This document shows positions 7,966 to 17,613 of a stretch of DNA of 64,000 nt, in pieces. The notes under the pieces were generated by a model. That model was not told where the DNA came from. It did not search any database and saw nothing but the letters and a program-made list of their open reading frames with translations. Numbering within the stretch: the stretch's first letter is position 1; each line of letters begins with the position of its first letter. This DNA is from Cellulosimicrobium terreum (lineage in GTDB: Bacteria > Actinomycetota > Actinomycetes > Actinomycetales > Cellulomonadaceae), in assembly GCA_014803435.1 (NCBI GenBank), contig JACYFD010000006.1, positions 301,715 to 365,714 of the forward strand, read 5' to 3'. Both the position numbers and the translations under genes were made by a program.

Positions 7966-7971
7966 TACCCT
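7966..7971 (+). promoter_or_regulatory. -10 element of rnpB
   Basis: TACCCT ends 9 bases before the predicted 5' end of the RNase P RNA, a normal -10 position for a structural RNA gene. Confidence 0.6.
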
Positions 7972-7980
7972 TGCCGGTGC

Positions 7981-8380
7981 GGACGAGTCGGTCGGACGGC
8001 CGCGTCGGGACAGGTCGTGAGGCCTTTCCGCCGAGGAACGTCCGGGCTCCGTAGGGCAAGGTGGTGGGTAACGCCCACCCGGGGTGACCCGCGGGACAGT
8101 GCCACAGAGAACAGACCGCCACGCGTCGACGGCTTGCCGGAGGCGCGGGGTAAGGGTGAAACGGTGGTGTAAGAGACCACCAGCGGACCGGGTGACCGGT
8201 CCGGCTCGGTAAACCCCACCTGGAGCAAGGTCAGACAGGGAGCGTTCGAGGGCGGCCCGCCCGAGCTCCCGGGTAGACCGCTGGAGGCGTGCGGCAACGT
8301 ACGTCGTAGATGGATGGCCGTCACCCGCGCGGGGGCAACCGCGCGCGGGGACAGAACCCGGCGTACAGACCGACTCGTCC
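7981..8380 (+). ncRNA. rnpB: RNase P RNA, bacterial type A
   Basis: Catalytic RNA that removes tRNA 5' leaders. The ends pair to form helix P1: GGACGAGTCGGTC at 7981-7993 with GACCGACTCGTCC at 8368-8380. The universally conserved core is recognisable: GAGGAACGTCCGGGCTCC (start of CR-I/P4), GGGTGAAACGGTGGTG and AAGAGACCACCAGC, and the 3' P4 strand ACAGAACCCGGCGTACAG. Length (about 400 nt) and order fit actinobacterial type A RNAs. The apparent open frames through this region on both strands are artefacts of the GC-rich structured RNA. Confidence 0.97.
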
Positions 8381-8402
8381 GCCCTAGCCCGGTCGGGGCC
8401 GC

Positions 8403-9389
8403 TCAGCGCGCCCCGCGCACGAGAGCGCGCTGGTACCGGCGGCGATACCAGCGCTGGGCGACCAGGATCAGGGGAAAGAGTCCACGCCATCGGCCCCGGC
8501 CGGGACGGGTCAGAGAACGCAACGTCAGGCTGACGTTCCCGTCGTCGTCCCGGTGGACGATGAACGCCTCCTCGCCTGCGACAGGGTGACCCTCCAGCGT
8601 CCCGTAGGCGAGCGCGACCCGGCGGTGGGTGGCCAGCGTCACGACGATCTCGACGGGTTCCCGTACGCGGGCGGGCCCGATGCGTGCGACGAGCCAGTAA
8701 CGCTCCCCTCGATGTGCCACGCGTCCTGGCTCGAGCAGCGGGTCGACAGCGAACCCGCTCCGGGTCTTGATTCCCCACGTGAGGACCGCCGCCGACGCCT
8801 CGTCCCAGAGGTCGGCCCCGGTGCCCAGCCGGACGGTGTGCTCGTACGCGCGCCATCCGTCGGGTGGTTGCCACGGCTCGACGGCAGGTGCCGTGCCGCC
8901 GACGACACCGTAGCTGAAGGCCCGCCGGCACAGGCGGTGCTCTGTCAGCGTCACCAGGTCGTCGGCGCGGCCTCCAGAGCGAGCGATGGCAGACCTGACG
9001 GCGGTCACCTCGGCAGGGGTGAGCGTGAACGCGGCGCTGGTGCCGGTGTCGCTCACGTCCCAGACGAGCTCACCGCGCGAGCTGACGCCTGAGCAGCCGA
9101 TGCTGAACGGCGCGAGCGCCAGCGCGATGTCGAAGTCCTCGTCGACGCGTGGGTCGAGGGTGAGCGAGTCGTCGCCGTGGCGGTTCGTGGCCAGGCGACG
9201 TTCGGCCGCTCGGACCGACGCGTGAACCTCCGTCGGCCATTCGTCGTCGGAGCCGACGTCGACGTACACACGGGCCAGGCGGCCGCGTTGAGCCAGCAGC
9301 GCGCCCCGGACCGTCGCCTCGACGGTCGACCGGGCTGCGTCGTCGCTCACCACGAACCAGCGCGCGTCGTCCTCAGCAGTCCTGCCCAC
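8403..9389 (-). CDS. DUF1990 family protein with an extra N-terminal domain
   Basis: 328 aa from GTG 9389. The C-terminal half is a DUF1990 domain: RAFSYGVVGGTAP, then WRAYEHTVRLGTGADLW, RSGFAVDPLLEPGRV and, near the end, FPLILVAQRWYRRRYQRAL. The first 150 residues (DDARWFVVSDDAARSTV, DEDFDIALALAPFSIG, GELVWDVSDTGTSAAF) are not part of the usual DUF1990 protein and I do not recognise them. The GTG sits 7 bases after CAGGAT (leaderless-like); an ATG three codons upstream (9398) is an alternative. The gene converges on rnpB, ending 23 bp from it. Function unknown. Confidence 0.75.
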   Translation of the reverse strand: MGRTAEDDARWFVVSDDAARSTVEATVRGALLAQRGRLARVYVDVGSDDEWPTEVHASVRAAERRLATNRHGDDSLTLDPRVDEDFDIALALAPFSIGCSGVSSRGELVWDVSDTGTSAAFTLTPAEVTAVRSAIARSGGRADDLVTLTEHRLCRRAFSYGVVGGTAPAVEPWQPPDGWRAYEHTVRLGTGADLWDEASAAVLTWGIKTRSGFAVDPLLEPGRVAHRGERYWLVARIGPARVREPVEIVVTLATHRRVALAYGTLEGHPVAGEEAFIVHRDDDGNVSLTLRSLTRPGRGRWRGLFPLILVAQRWYRRRYQRALVRGAR

Positions 9390-9513
9390 GCGGCACATCC
9401 TGCCGCACGGCCCGTTACTCCGCTCACGCCCGCTCACGGCCCGCTCACGGGCCGACCACGACGAGACTAGGCTGGACGCAGAGCCCGTCCCCGAAGTCCA
9501 GGAGCGCACCGCC

Positions 9514-10329
9514 ATGTCTCAGCACGTCCCGATCGCCTACGTGATCGCCGGTTCCGAGTCGACCGGGGGCGCCGGCATCCAGGCGGACCTCAAGACGTTC
9601 CAGGAGCTCGGTGCGTACGGCGTGGGGACCCTCACGTGCATCGTGTCGTTCGACCCGAAGAACGGGTGGGCGCACCGGTTCGTCCCCGTGGACCCGCAGG
9701 TCATCGCCGACCAGTTCGAGGCCGCCGTCACGACGCACGCGCCGTCGGTCGTGAAGATCGGGATGCTCGGCACTCCCGCGACGATCGACGTGGTCGCGAC
9801 GTCGCTGCGCTCCCGCAGCTGGGAGCACGTCGTGCTCGACCCGGTCCTCATCTGCAAGGGCCAGGAGCCGGGCGCAGCGCTCGACACCGACACGGCGCTG
9901 CGCGAGCAGGTGCTGCCGCTCGCGACCGTCGTGACGCCGAACCTGTTCGAGACCCGCACGCTCGCGGGCGTGGAGTCCATCACCACGGTCGACGAGCTGG
10001 TAGACGCCGCGCGGCGGATTCGCGACCTCGGCCCGCGGTACGTGGTCGCCAAGGGCGGGGTCGAGCTGCCGGGACCGGATGCCGTGGACGTCCTGGTCGA
10101 CGGCGACGACGTGCACGTCCTGCGCGCGCCGAAGATCGGCGAGGAGCGGGTGAGCGGCGCGGGCTGCACCTTTGCGGCGGCGATCACCGCCGAGCTCGCG
10201 AAGGGCGCGGAGGTCGTCGACGCCGTCCGGGTCGCCAAGGACGTCACGACCCGGGGGGTCACCGACCGGCTCGCGTCGCACGCGCCGTTCGACGCCGTGC
10301 GTGTCGGGGCCCAGCGCGCAGCCGGCTGA
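9514..10329 (+). CDS. pdxK: Pyridoxal kinase, dual-cysteine ThiD-like type
   Basis: 271-aa ribokinase-superfamily kinase. Overall it resembles hydroxymethylpyrimidine kinases (GGAGIQADLKTFQELGAYG near residue 17), but it has the features of the bacillar/staphylococcal pyridoxal kinases in this family: Cys114 in DPVLICKGQ and Cys218 in SGAGCTFAAAITAELAKG. In those enzymes the two cysteines form a lid and oxyanion pocket that hold pyridoxal as a hemithioacetal before phosphorylation. A ThiD function (HMP-P kinase) cannot be excluded, but no thiamine genes or TPP riboswitch are nearby. ATG 9514 has the SD CCAGGAG about 8 bases upstream, within a leader that begins after TAGGCT near 9469. Confidence 0.75.
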   Translation: MSQHVPIAYVIAGSESTGGAGIQADLKTFQELGAYGVGTLTCIVSFDPKNGWAHRFVPVDPQVIADQFEAAVTTHAPSVVKIGMLGTPATIDVVATSLRSRSWEHVVLDPVLICKGQEPGAALDTDTALREQVLPLATVVTPNLFETRTLAGVESITTVDELVDAARRIRDLGPRYVVAKGGVELPGPDAVDVLVDGDDVHVLRAPKIGEERVSGAGCTFAAAITAELAKGAEVVDAVRVAKDVTTRGVTDRLASHAPFDAVRVGAQRAAG

Positions 10330-10382
10330 GCCGGTCGACGATCACCCAGCGGACGGGTTCACACCCAGGGTCGGTCAAGGAA

Positions 10383-10388
10383 TACTCT
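10383..10388 (+). promoter_or_regulatory. -10 element of ppc (leaderless)
   Basis: TACTCT followed by 7 bases and GTG 10396. A TTCACA-like -35 lies about 19 bp further upstream near 10357. Confidence 0.55.
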
Positions 10389-10395
10389 CGTACCC

Positions 10396-13119
10396 GTGAA
10401 CGACCTCTCACCGACGCACCCACCGTCAGACAGCCTTCCGGTCACCACCGGCATGGCGCTCTCCGACGACGCGGGCCGCGGCCTCGCCCGGCACGACGTC
10501 CCGGCGCCTCTGCGCGAGGACGTCCGCCTGCTCGGCGGACTGCTCGGCACCGTCCTGCAGGAGACGGGGGGCACGGACCTGCTCGACGACGTCGAGCGAC
10601 TCCGCGAGCTCGTCATCCGCGCGTACGACGACCCGACGGGCGACGCGCTCTCCCGCGCGGAGGCGCTGGTCGAGTCGCTCTCGATGGAGCGTGCCGAGCA
10701 GGTCGCCCGCGCGTTCACGTGCTACTTCCACCTCGCGAACCTCGCGGAGGAGTACCACCGCGTCCGGGTCCTGCGCGAGCGTGAGGCCGAGTTCTCGACG
10801 CGCGACGTGACGCCCGACGACTCGCTCCCGGAGGCCTTCGACCGCCTCGTCGAGGAGGTCGGACGCCCGGAGGCGCTCCGTCGCCTGCGGGCGCTCGAGT
10901 TCCGTCCGGTCCTCACGGCGCACCCCACGGAGGCGCGGCGCCGGGCCGTGTCCGGCGCCGTCCGCCGCATCGCGACGCTGCTCGACGAGCGCGGCTCGCA
11001 GCGCCTCGGCGGCGCCTCCCTCGTGGAGAACGACCGCCGGCTGCTCGCCGAGATCGACACGATGTGGCGCACGGCACCGATCCGCGAGCACAAGCCGACG
11101 GTGCTGGACGAGGTCCGCACCGCGCTCGGCGTGTTCGACGCCACGATGTTCGACACCTTCCCGGCGGTCTACCGCCGGCTCGACGACTGGCTGCTCGGTG
11201 ACGAGGCGGGACGCGAGGAGCCCTTGGTGCGCCCGTTCGTCAGCCTCGGCACGTGGATCGGGGGCGACCGGGACGGCAACCCGAACGTCACCGCCGAGGT
11301 GACGCGGCAGGCGGCGGCGATCGCGGCGGACCGCGCCCTGGCGGCGCTCGAGCAGCAGACCCGGTCGGTCGGTCGCAAGCTCACGCTCGAGCAGGACGGC
11401 ACCCCCGCGTCGGACGGGCTGCGGGCCCTGTGGGAGCGGCAGCGTCGCCTCTCCGAGGCCATGACGGTGTCCGCCTCGGAGGCCTCGCCCCACGAGCCGC
11501 ACCGCGCAGTGATGCTCGTGGTCGCCGACCGCATCGCCGCGACCCGGGCACGCGACGCGGACCTCGCCTATGCGGGCCCGGAGCAGCTCGAGTCCGACCT
11601 GCGCGTCGTCCAGGACTCGCTCGTCACCGCCGGCGCCTCGCGCGCCGCCTACGGCGACCTCCAACAGCTCGTCTGGCAGGTCGAGACGTTCGGGTTCCAC
11701 CTCGCGGAGCTCGAGATCCGTCAGCACTCGCAGGTGCACGAGGCCGCGCTCGCCGACATCGCCGAGCACGGCGTGCACGGCTCGCTCGCGGACCGCACGC
11801 GCGAGGTGCTGGACACCTACCGCGCGCTCGGCTCGATCCAGGCCCGGTACGGCCAGCGCGCCGCGCGCCGCTACATCGTCTCGTTCACGCAGAAGCCGGA
11901 GCACCTCGCCGCGGTGTACCAGCTCGCGGAGCACGCGTTCGACGGCGCGGACGAGGCCCCCGTCATCGACGCGATCCCGCTCTTCGAGACCTTCGCGGAC
12001 CTCCAGAACAGCGTCGACATCCTCGAGGCGATGCTCGAGCTGCCGCAGGTGCAGCGCCGCCTCGCCGAGAACGGGCGTCGCGTCGAGGTCATGCTCGGGT
12101 ACTCCGACTCGTCGAAGGACGTCGGCCCGGTCGCGGCGACGCTCGCCCTGCACGACGCGCAGCGCCGCATCGCGCAGTGGGCGGAGCGCAACAACCTCAC
12201 GCTGACCCTGTTCCACGGGCGCGGGGGAGCGCTGGGACGCGGGGGCGGCCCCGCCAACCGTGCTGTCCTGGCCCAGCCGCCGGGCTCGGTCGACGGCCGG
12301 TTCAAGCTGACGGAGCAGGGCGAGGTGATCCTCGCGCGCTACGGCGACCCGACGATCGCGTCGCGCCACATCGAGCAGGTCGCCGCGGCGACCCTCCTCG
12401 CGTCCGCCCCGTCGACGGAGAAGCGCAACGCCGAGGCCACGGAGCGCTACCGCGACCTGGCTGCTGCTCTCGACGAGTCGTCGCGCCGCCGGTTCCACGA
12501 GCTCGTCCGGGCGGACGGGTTCCCGCAGTGGTTCGCCGAGGTGACGCCGCTCGAAGAGGTCGGCCTGCTGCCCATCGGCTCGCGCCCGGCGCGACGCGGG
12601 CTGTCGGTGTCCTCGCTCGACGACCTGCGTGCCATCCCCTGGGTGTTCTCGTGGTCGCAGGCACGCATCAACCTGGCGGGCTGGTACGGCCTCGGGACCG
12701 CCCTGAAGGAGTTCGGGGACCTCGAGCTGCTGCGCGAGGCGCACCGGGAGTGGCCGCTGTTCGCGACGCTCCTCGACAACGTCGAGATGTCGCTCGCGAA
12801 GTCGGACGAGCGGATCGCCGAGCGCTATCTCGCGCTCGGTGACCGTGACGACCTGGCGCAGGCGATCCTGGACGAGATGCGGCTGACCCGCGAGCAGGTG
12901 CTCGCCGTCACGGGCAGCGCCTGGCCGCTCGCGGGCCGTCGGGTGCTGGGGCGCGCCGTCCAGCTGCGCAGCCCGTACGTCGACGCGCTGTCGCTCCTGC
13001 AGGTCCGTGCGCTGCGTGGGCTCCGCGCGGGAGCAGAGGGGCCGGTGAAGGACGAGCTGCAGCACCTGCTGCTCCTGACCGTCAACGGTGTCGCGGCGGG
13101 CCTGCAGAACACCGGCTGA
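10396..13119 (+). CDS. ppc: Phosphoenolpyruvate carboxylase
   Basis: 907-aa enzyme adding bicarbonate to PEP to give oxaloacetate, the anaplerotic supply for the TCA cycle. All main motifs are visible: the catalytic histidine segment [16 protein letters not shown], the [14 protein letters not shown] loop, [13 protein letters not shown], the glycine-rich [14 protein letters not shown], and [15 protein letters not shown]. The C-terminus [12 protein letters not shown] is the expected ending. GTG 10396 is preferred because TACTCT lies exactly 7 bases before it; there is no SD. Gene-dense surroundings and length close to the family norm suggest an intact enzyme. Only a small hairpin (13116-13130) overlaps the stop. 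Confidence 0.97.
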   Translation: MNDLSPTHPPSDSLPVTTGMALSDDAGRGLARHDVPAPLREDVRLLGGLLGTVLQETGGTDLLDDVERLRELVIRAYDDPTGDALSRAEALVESLSMERAEQVARAFTCYFHLANLAEEYHRVRVLREREAEFSTRDVTPDDSLPEAFDRLVEEVGRPEALRRLRALEFRPVLTAHPTEARRRAVSGAVRRIATLLDERGSQRLGGASLVENDRRLLAEIDTMWRTAPIREHKPTVLDEVRTALGVFDATMFDTFPAVYRRLDDWLLGDEAGREEPLVRPFVSLGTWIGGDRDGNPNVTAEVTRQAAAIAADRALAALEQQTRSVGRKLTLEQDGTPASDGLRALWERQRRLSEAMTVSASEASPHEPHRAVMLVVADRIAATRARDADLAYAGPEQLESDLRVVQDSLVTAGASRAAYGDLQQLVWQVETFGFHLAELEIRQHSQVHEAALADIAEHGVHGSLADRTREVLDTYRALGSIQARYGQRAARRYIVSFTQKPEHLAAVYQLAEHAFDGADEAPVIDAIPLFETFADLQNSVDILEAMLELPQVQRRLAENGRRVEVMLGYSDSSKDVGPVAATLALHDAQRRIAQWAERNNLTLTLFHGRGGALGRGGGPANRAVLAQPPGSVDGRFKLTEQGEVILARYGDPTIASRHIEQVAAATLLASAPSTEKRNAEATERYRDLAAALDESSRRRFHELVRADGFPQWFAEVTPLEEVGLLPIGSRPARRGLSVSSLDDLRAIPWVFSWSQARINLAGWYGLGTALKEFGDLELLREAHREWPLFATLLDNVEMSLAKSDERIAERYLALGDRDDLAQAILDEMRLTREQVLAVTGSAWPLAGRRVLGRAVQLRSPYVDALSLLQVRALRGLRAGAEGPVKDELQHLLLLTVNGVAAGLQNTG

Positions 13120-13422
13120 CCGCCGGTCAGGTCGTGGCGACGGCCGTCGACGCGGCGCTGGAGGGCGCGCGTCGGCGGCCGTCGTGCATCCTGGGTAAAG
13201 CCTTGGCCAGGGAGCTCCCATTTTGCGGCATCCGTGGGGTACGCTGATTCGGATCGTTCGTGATCGACCGATCTCAGGGACGCGATGACGCGGACCTGAG
13301 GCAGGTCGAGGCAGTCCACGGTGACGAGAGCTCTGCGGGGGCGTTGCGTCGAGCAGGCGGCGCAGCCTCGGCGGTCGACATGTCGACCGACGGGGTGATG
13401 GGGCGGACGAAGGGGCGGGGCG
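13120..13422 (+). promoter_or_regulatory. Intergenic region with promoter and 16-bp palindrome upstream of the STAS gene
   Basis: About 300 bp without a convincing gene. TACGCT near 13239-13244 may be a -10 box, giving a leader of about 170 bases for the STAS gene. A perfect palindrome GGTCGACATGTCGACC lies at 13373-13388, 34 bases before the GTG start. Its core CGACATGTCG recurs upstream of ctaC (60503-60512). A weak hairpin at 13116-13130 (CTGACC/GGTCAG) overlaps the ppc stop. Confidence 0.45.
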
Positions 13423-13788
13423 GTGCTGGTGCAGGAGACGGGGCACAAGGCGGGGGAGACCGACACCGGAGGAATCCGGGTGATCGAGGAACCCGACCTG
13501 AGCGTGGTCGACATGTGGGGCGAGATCGACGTCGCCCTACGGAGCGAGGCGAGCGCCGCACTGGCGAACGCTCTCGAGCGGGACGTGCCGGTCGTCATCG
13601 ACACGTCCAAGGTGACCTTCATGGACTCCACGGGGATCGCGTTCCTCGTGCAGTTCTACACGATCGGCTCCGAGGAAGGCCTCACGGTGACGTTGCGCAA
13701 CCCGCCACCGGTGGTGACGGACGTGCTGCGGATGCTCGGCGTCGACGCGATCTTCGGGGTCGACCGGCACGAGGTCACCACCTCCTGA
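13423..13788 (+). CDS. STAS domain protein, anti-anti-sigma factor type
   Basis: 121 aa from GTG 13423. The STAS fold is clear: LSVVDMWGEIDVALRSEASAAL, then VVIDTSKVTFMDSTGIAFLV. Ser69 within MDSTGI is the site phosphorylated by the partner kinase in SpoIIAA-like antagonists, so this protein probably releases a sigma factor by binding an anti-sigma kinase when dephosphorylated. No kinase, phosphatase or sigma factor gene is adjacent. A purine-rich run (AAGGGGCGGGG) about 5 bases before the GTG may be the ribosome site; no ATG is available nearby. It converges on ppgK with 40 bp between. Confidence 0.85.
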   Translation: MLVQETGHKAGETDTGGIRVIEEPDLSVVDMWGEIDVALRSEASAALANALERDVPVVIDTSKVTFMDSTGIAFLVQFYTIGSEEGLTVTLRNPPPVVTDVLRMLGVDAIFGVDRHEVTTS

Positions 13789-13828
13789 CCGACCTTGGGC
13801 GACCGAGCCCTGCGCCGGACCAGTCCCC

Positions 13829-14647
13829 TCAGGCCTTGTCCTGCGCGGCGCGGCGCGCATCGTCGGCGGCGAGCGACGCTGCGCCGACGATGCCGGCCGC
13901 GTTGCGCAGCTGTGCGGGCACGATCGGCGCGCGCAGGTGGAGCAGCGGCAGGAACTTGTCGTGCTTCTTGCTCACCCCGCCGCCGACGACGATGAGGTCG
14001 GGGGAGAGCAGGTCCTCCACGACGCCGAAGTAGCGCTGCAGCCGCTCGGCCCACTGCTCCCAGTCGAGGTCGTCACGGTCCTTCGCGGCGTCCGAGGCTC
14101 GCGTCTCGGCGTCGTGACCGTCGATCTCGAGGTGCCCGAGCTCCGTGTTGGGCAGCAGGTGGCCCTCGACGACGACGGCGCTGCCGATCCCGGTCCCGAG
14201 GGTCGCGACGAGCACCACGCCCTCCGCCTCGCGGGCCGCCCCGTACCGGACCTCGCCCACGCCCGCGGCGTCGGCGTCGTTGACGGCGACGACGTGGCGC
14301 CCGGTCTCGCGCGCGACGAGCGCGGGCAGGTCCACGCCGGTCCACGAGGAGTCGAGGTTCGCGATGGACCGCACGACGCCGTGCTGCAGGGGAGCCGGGA
14401 ACGCGACGCCGATCGGGACGTGCGTCGGCAGGTCGTACTCGTCGACGAGCTGGGCGATGACCTGCGCGACGGCGTGCGGCGTGGAGGGCTGCGGGGTCGG
14501 GATGCGGTGCCGCTCGTCGGCGAACTCACCGGTGTCGAGGTCGACCGGCGCGCCCTTGATGCCGCTACCACCGATGTCGATGCCGAAGGCGAGCCTCACG
14601 TCGTCCGCCGAGCCGGACCGGTCCTTGGAGTGGGTGTGCGCGTTCAT
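13829..14647 (-). CDS. ppgK: Polyphosphate glucokinase
   Basis: 272-aa ROK-family kinase that phosphorylates glucose using polyphosphate or ATP, typical of actinobacteria. The N-terminal phosphate-binding motif is [17 protein letters not shown]; the sugar-binding region contains [13 protein letters not shown] and [15 protein letters not shown]; the second phosphate loop is [16 protein letters not shown], and [16 protein letters not shown] follows. The ATG at 14647 overlaps the stop codon of the upstream methionine aminopeptidase gene (ATGA), so the two are cotranscribed. It shares no metabolic link with map; the arrangement may be a conserved operon of convenience. Confidence 0.95.
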   Translation of the reverse strand: MNAHTHSKDRSGSADDVRLAFGIDIGGSGIKGAPVDLDTGEFADERHRIPTPQPSTPHAVAQVIAQLVDEYDLPTHVPIGVAFPAPLQHGVVRSIANLDSSWTGVDLPALVARETGRHVVAVNDADAAGVGEVRYGAAREAEGVVLVATLGTGIGSAVVVEGHLLPNTELGHLEIDGHDAETRASDAAKDRDDLDWEQWAERLQRYFGVVEDLLSPDLIVVGGGVSKKHDKFLPLLHLRAPIVPAQLRNAAGIVGAASLAADDARRAAQDKA

Positions 14648-15528
14648 GGCAGTGTGAGGATCTCCGCTCCGTCGTCGGTCACCAGCAGCGTGTGCTCGAA
14701 CTGAGCCGTCCGCGAGGTGTCTGCGGTGACTACGGTCCACCCGTCGTCCCAGGTGCGCCACTCGGACGAACCGAGGGTGAGCATCGGCTCGATGGTGAAG
14801 ACCATGCCGGGCTCGATCACGGTGTCGTGCAGGGGCGCGGCGTCGTAGTGGGGGATCACGAGGCCCGAGTGGAACGCGCGGCCGACGCCGTGGCCCGTGT
14901 ACTCGCGCACGACGCCGTAGCCGAAACGCGCCGCGTACCGTTCGATCACGCGGCCGATCACGTTGACCTCGCGTCCCGGCGCGACCGCCTTGATGCCCCG
15001 TGCAAGAGCCTCGCGCGTGCGCTCGACGAGCAGCACGGAGTCCTCGTCGAGGGTGCCCACCGGGAACGTCGCGTTCGTGTCCCCGTGCACGCCGTCGACG
15101 AACGCCGTGATGTCGACGTTGACGATGTCGCCGTCGACGAGCTCGGTCGAGTCCGGGATGCCGTGGCACACGACCTCGTTGACGGAGGTGCACAGGGACT
15201 TCGGGAAGCCGCGGTAGCCGAGCGTCGACGGGTAGGCGCCGTGGTCGAGCAGGAACTCGTGCCCCACCCTGTCCAGCTCGTCGGTCGTCACGCCGGGCGC
15301 GACGTGACGCGAGACCTCGACGAGAGCTTGGGCCGCGACCCGGGAGGCGACGCGGATGCGCTCGACCGTCGCCGGGTCGTTCACCTCGCTGCCCGTGAAC
15401 GGCTGCGGACCGGGGCGACCGACGTACTCGGGCCGACCGATCGTCGCGGGGACCTCGCGTCGCGGTCCGACGACGCCGGGGACGAGCGGCCCGCGGCGGG
15501 CGGTGGGGGCGGGGGTCGTTGCGGACAT
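14644..15528 (-). CDS. map: Methionine aminopeptidase, type I with N-terminal extension
   Basis: 294-aa enzyme removing initiator methionine. Metal ligands are in [43 protein letters not shown] and AQFEHTLLV. The 40-residue N-terminal extension rich in proline ([15 protein letters not shown]) resembles that of actinobacterial MetAP type Ic, which may contact ribosomes. ATG 15528 follows TAGACT (minus strand, 15536-15541) by 7 bases, so the mRNA is probably leaderless. The end overlaps ppgK by 4 bases. The neighbouring small gene diverges from it with 36 bp between starts. Confidence 0.95.
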   Translation of the reverse strand: MSATTPAPTARRGPLVPGVVGPRREVPATIGRPEYVGRPGPQPFTGSEVNDPATVERIRVASRVAAQALVEVSRHVAPGVTTDELDRVGHEFLLDHGAYPSTLGYRGFPKSLCTSVNEVVCHGIPDSTELVDGDIVNVDITAFVDGVHGDTNATFPVGTLDEDSVLLVERTREALARGIKAVAPGREVNVIGRVIERYAARFGYGVVREYTGHGVGRAFHSGLVIPHYDAAPLHDTVIEPGMVFTIEPMLTLGSSEWRTWDDGWTVVTADTSRTAQFEHTLLVTDDGAEILTLP

Positions 15529-15564
15529 GAGGGACAGTCTACGAATCTGAGGCAGGATCGGAGC

Positions 15565-15774
15565 ATGAGCGACGCACAGAACGACCAGCCCACCTCGGAC
15601 GACGGCTACTACTACGACACACGGACCGGTGAGGTGCACCGCGGACGCGCCGGGTCCTGGACGCACCGCATGGGGCCGTACGGCACCGCGGAGGAGGCGC
15701 AGCAGGCTCTGCGCACCGCCCGCGAGCGCAGCGAGGCCTGGGACGCCGAGGACCGTCGCGAGCGCGGCGAGTGA
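15565..15774 (+). CDS. Small conserved hydrophilic protein
   Basis: 69 aa, very polar: [17 protein letters not shown] then [19 protein letters not shown]. The tail resembles the SPOR-like 'GPY-T-EEA' pattern seen in short actinobacterial proteins, but no firm family is assigned. ATG 15565 follows CAGGAT by 6 bases. The stop overlaps the GTG start of the amidase (GTGA), so both are one unit; a link to envelope biology is possible by context only. Confidence 0.65.
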   Translation: MSDAQNDQPTSDDGYYYDTRTGEVHRGRAGSWTHRMGPYGTAEEAQQALRTARERSEAWDAEDRRERGE

Positions 15775-16682
15775 GCCATGCCCCGACGCCGGGTCCGCGG
15801 CGGGCGCTCGCCGGGCGGCTGGGCCTCCTGCTCGCGGGGCTCGCGGTCGGGGCGCTGACGTTCCTCGTCGCGCTGCAGGTGCGGGCCGGGACCTCGGGGA
15901 GCCCGACGACGTCCCCGGAGACGGTCTCGGCGCCCGCACCGACGACCCTCCCGCCCGCGACGGACGAGCCGGCGCCGGACGAGGCCGCGGATGACAGCGC
16001 GGTGCCCGCCGCGCAGCCGCTCGACGGCCTGACCGTCGCGGTCGACCCCGGGCACAACGGGGGCAACGCGGGCAGTCCCCTCACGGTGAACGCCCCGGTG
16101 CCGGACGGTCGCGGCGGGACCAAGGCGTGCAACACCGTCGGCACCTCGACCGACGGTGGCTATCCCGAGCACGCGTTCGCGTGGGACGTCTCGTCCCGCC
16201 TCGCTGCGGACCTGACGGACCTCGGCGCCACGGTGGTCCTGACCCGGCCCGACGACGACGGGGTCGGTCCGTGCGTGGACGCGCGCGGCCGGTTCGGGCA
16301 GGAGAACGACGCCGACGTGCTCGTCTCGGTGCACGCGAACGGGTCCGACGACAGGAGCCTGCACGGGTTCTTCGCGATCGTCGCGGACCCACCCGTGCAC
16401 GACGCGCAGGGCGCACCGAGCCGCGCTCTCGCGGAGGCGCTGGTCGACGCGCTCGCAGACGAGGGGTTCGCGCCGTCGGGCGCGTTCGACGACGCGATCT
16501 CGCGGCGTGCGGACCTCGCGACCCTGAACCACGCGGAGGTCCCCGTCGTCATGCTGGAGCTCGGCGAGATGCGCAACGCCGACGAGGGCGCGCTCATGGA
16601 GACCGAGGCGGGACGGCAGCGGTACGCGGACGCGCTCGCCGCGGGCGTCGTCGCCTGGGACGAGGGGTCGCGGTCATCGTGA
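15771..16682 (+). CDS. N-acetylmuramoyl-L-alanine amidase (Amidase_3), membrane-anchored or secreted
   Basis: 303-aa zinc amidase cleaving the lactyl-amide bond of peptidoglycan. Residues 12-36 are a hydrophobic signal or anchor ([19 protein letters not shown]), followed by a Thr/Pro/Ala/Glu linker to about 85. The catalytic domain has zinc ligands His95 (DPGHNGG), Glu133 (PEHAF) and His188 (VHANG) and the catalytic Glu266 (LELGEMRN). Two cysteines (KACN, GPCVD) could form an extracytoplasmic disulfide. The GTG start overlaps the preceding small gene by 4 bases. It acts outside the membrane, probably in wall turnover or cell separation. Confidence 0.93.
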   Translation: MSHAPTPGPRRALAGRLGLLLAGLAVGALTFLVALQVRAGTSGSPTTSPETVSAPAPTTLPPATDEPAPDEAADDSAVPAAQPLDGLTVAVDPGHNGGNAGSPLTVNAPVPDGRGGTKACNTVGTSTDGGYPEHAFAWDVSSRLAADLTDLGATVVLTRPDDDGVGPCVDARGRFGQENDADVLVSVHANGSDDRSLHGFFAIVADPPVHDAQGAPSRALAEALVDALADEGFAPSGAFDDAISRRADLATLNHAEVPVVMLELGEMRNADEGALMETEAGRQRYADALAAGVVAWDEGSRSS

Positions 16683-16696
16683 GCGACAGGCGCCCG

Positions 16697-17545
16697 TCAG
16701 CTCGCGAAGCTGTGGGCGTCGTCCGGGAAGCTCCCGCCGCGCACGTCGGCGGCGTAGTCGGCGGCGGCCTGGCCGAGCGCGGCACCGATCTCGGCGTACC
16801 GCTTCGCGAAGCGCGGTGACCAGTCGGTCATGCCGGCCATGTCGGTCCAGACGAGCACCTGCCCGTCGCACTGCGCTCCGGCGCCGATCCCGATGGTGGG
16901 CACGCGCAGGATCTCGGTGATGCGCGCCGCGACGTCCACCGGCACCATCTCGAGCACGACGGCGATCGCACCCGCCTCGGCGACCGCCAGCGCGTCCTCG
17001 CTCAGGCGCTCCGCGGCGTCGTCGCCGCGCCCCTGGACACGCGGGCCGCCGAGCAGGTTCTCCGACTGCGGGGTGAAGCCGAGGTGGCCGACGACGGGGA
17101 TGCCCGCGTCGGTGAGCGCGCGCACCTGGGGCACGACGCGGCGTCCGCCCTCGAGCTTGACCGCGTTCACGCCGGTCTCCTTGAGGAACCGCACGCCCGT
17201 CGCGAGCGCCTGCTCGGGACCGGCCTCGTACGAGCCGAACGGCAGGTCCACGACGACGAACGCGCGCCGGGCGGCGCGGGCGACGGCGCGTGCCGGGGGG
17301 ATCAGGTCGTCGACCGTCACCGGCAGGGTGGTGGCGTGCCCGTGCATCGTGTTGCCGATCGAGTCCCCGACCAGCAGCATGTCGATGCCCGCGTCGTCGA
17401 AGATCCGCGCGGTGACGGCGTCGTAGGCGGTGAGCATCGTGATCTTCTCGCCACGGGCCTTCGACTCGGCGAGGTGGTGCACACGGACGCGGCGCGGTGC
17501 GCCGCCCTGGCCGGTGGACGACACGGGCGGGGTGTGGGCGGACAT
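16697..17545 (-). CDS. panB: 3-methyl-2-oxobutanoate hydroxymethyltransferase
   Basis: 282-aa first enzyme of pantothenate synthesis: transfers a hydroxymethyl group from methylene-THF to ketoisovalerate. Characteristic segments: ITMLTAYDAVTARIFDDAG, LLVGDSIGNTMHGHATT, AVKLEGG, GHLGFTPQS and VPTIGIGAGAQCDGQVLV. ATG 17545 is preceded by a strong SD, AGGAGAGG, about 7 bases upstream. It lies 68 bp downstream of nadE on the same strand, so a nadE-panB transcript is likely; both serve cofactor synthesis. No panC or panD is nearby. It converges on the amidase with only 14 bp between. Confidence 0.96.
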   Translation of the reverse strand: MSAHTPPVSSTGQGGAPRRVRVHHLAESKARGEKITMLTAYDAVTARIFDDAGIDMLLVGDSIGNTMHGHATTLPVTVDDLIPPARAVARAARRAFVVVDLPFGSYEAGPEQALATGVRFLKETGVNAVKLEGGRRVVPQVRALTDAGIPVVGHLGFTPQSENLLGGPRVQGRGDDAAERLSEDALAVAEAGAIAVVLEMVPVDVAARITEILRVPTIGIGAGAQCDGQVLVWTDMAGMTDWSPRFAKRYAEIGAALGQAAADYAADVRGGSFPDDAHSFAS

Positions 17546-17613
17546 GGGGCGACCTCTCCTGGGTTCGGAACTCGCGCGCGTGGGCCGGGCCCCGGCGCGG
17601 GTGGGCGTGCGGT

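Noticed and set aside
7816..8931. Long minus-strand frames across 7816-8931, including one of 371 codons
   Set aside because: They cross the structured RNase P RNA and the DUF1990 gene and show no family-like motifs; high GC produces long chance frames.
9445..9513. Thiamine (TPP) riboswitch before the ThiD-like gene
   Set aside because: The leader from about 9475 is only some 40 bases and has no THI-box sequence such as CTGAGA.
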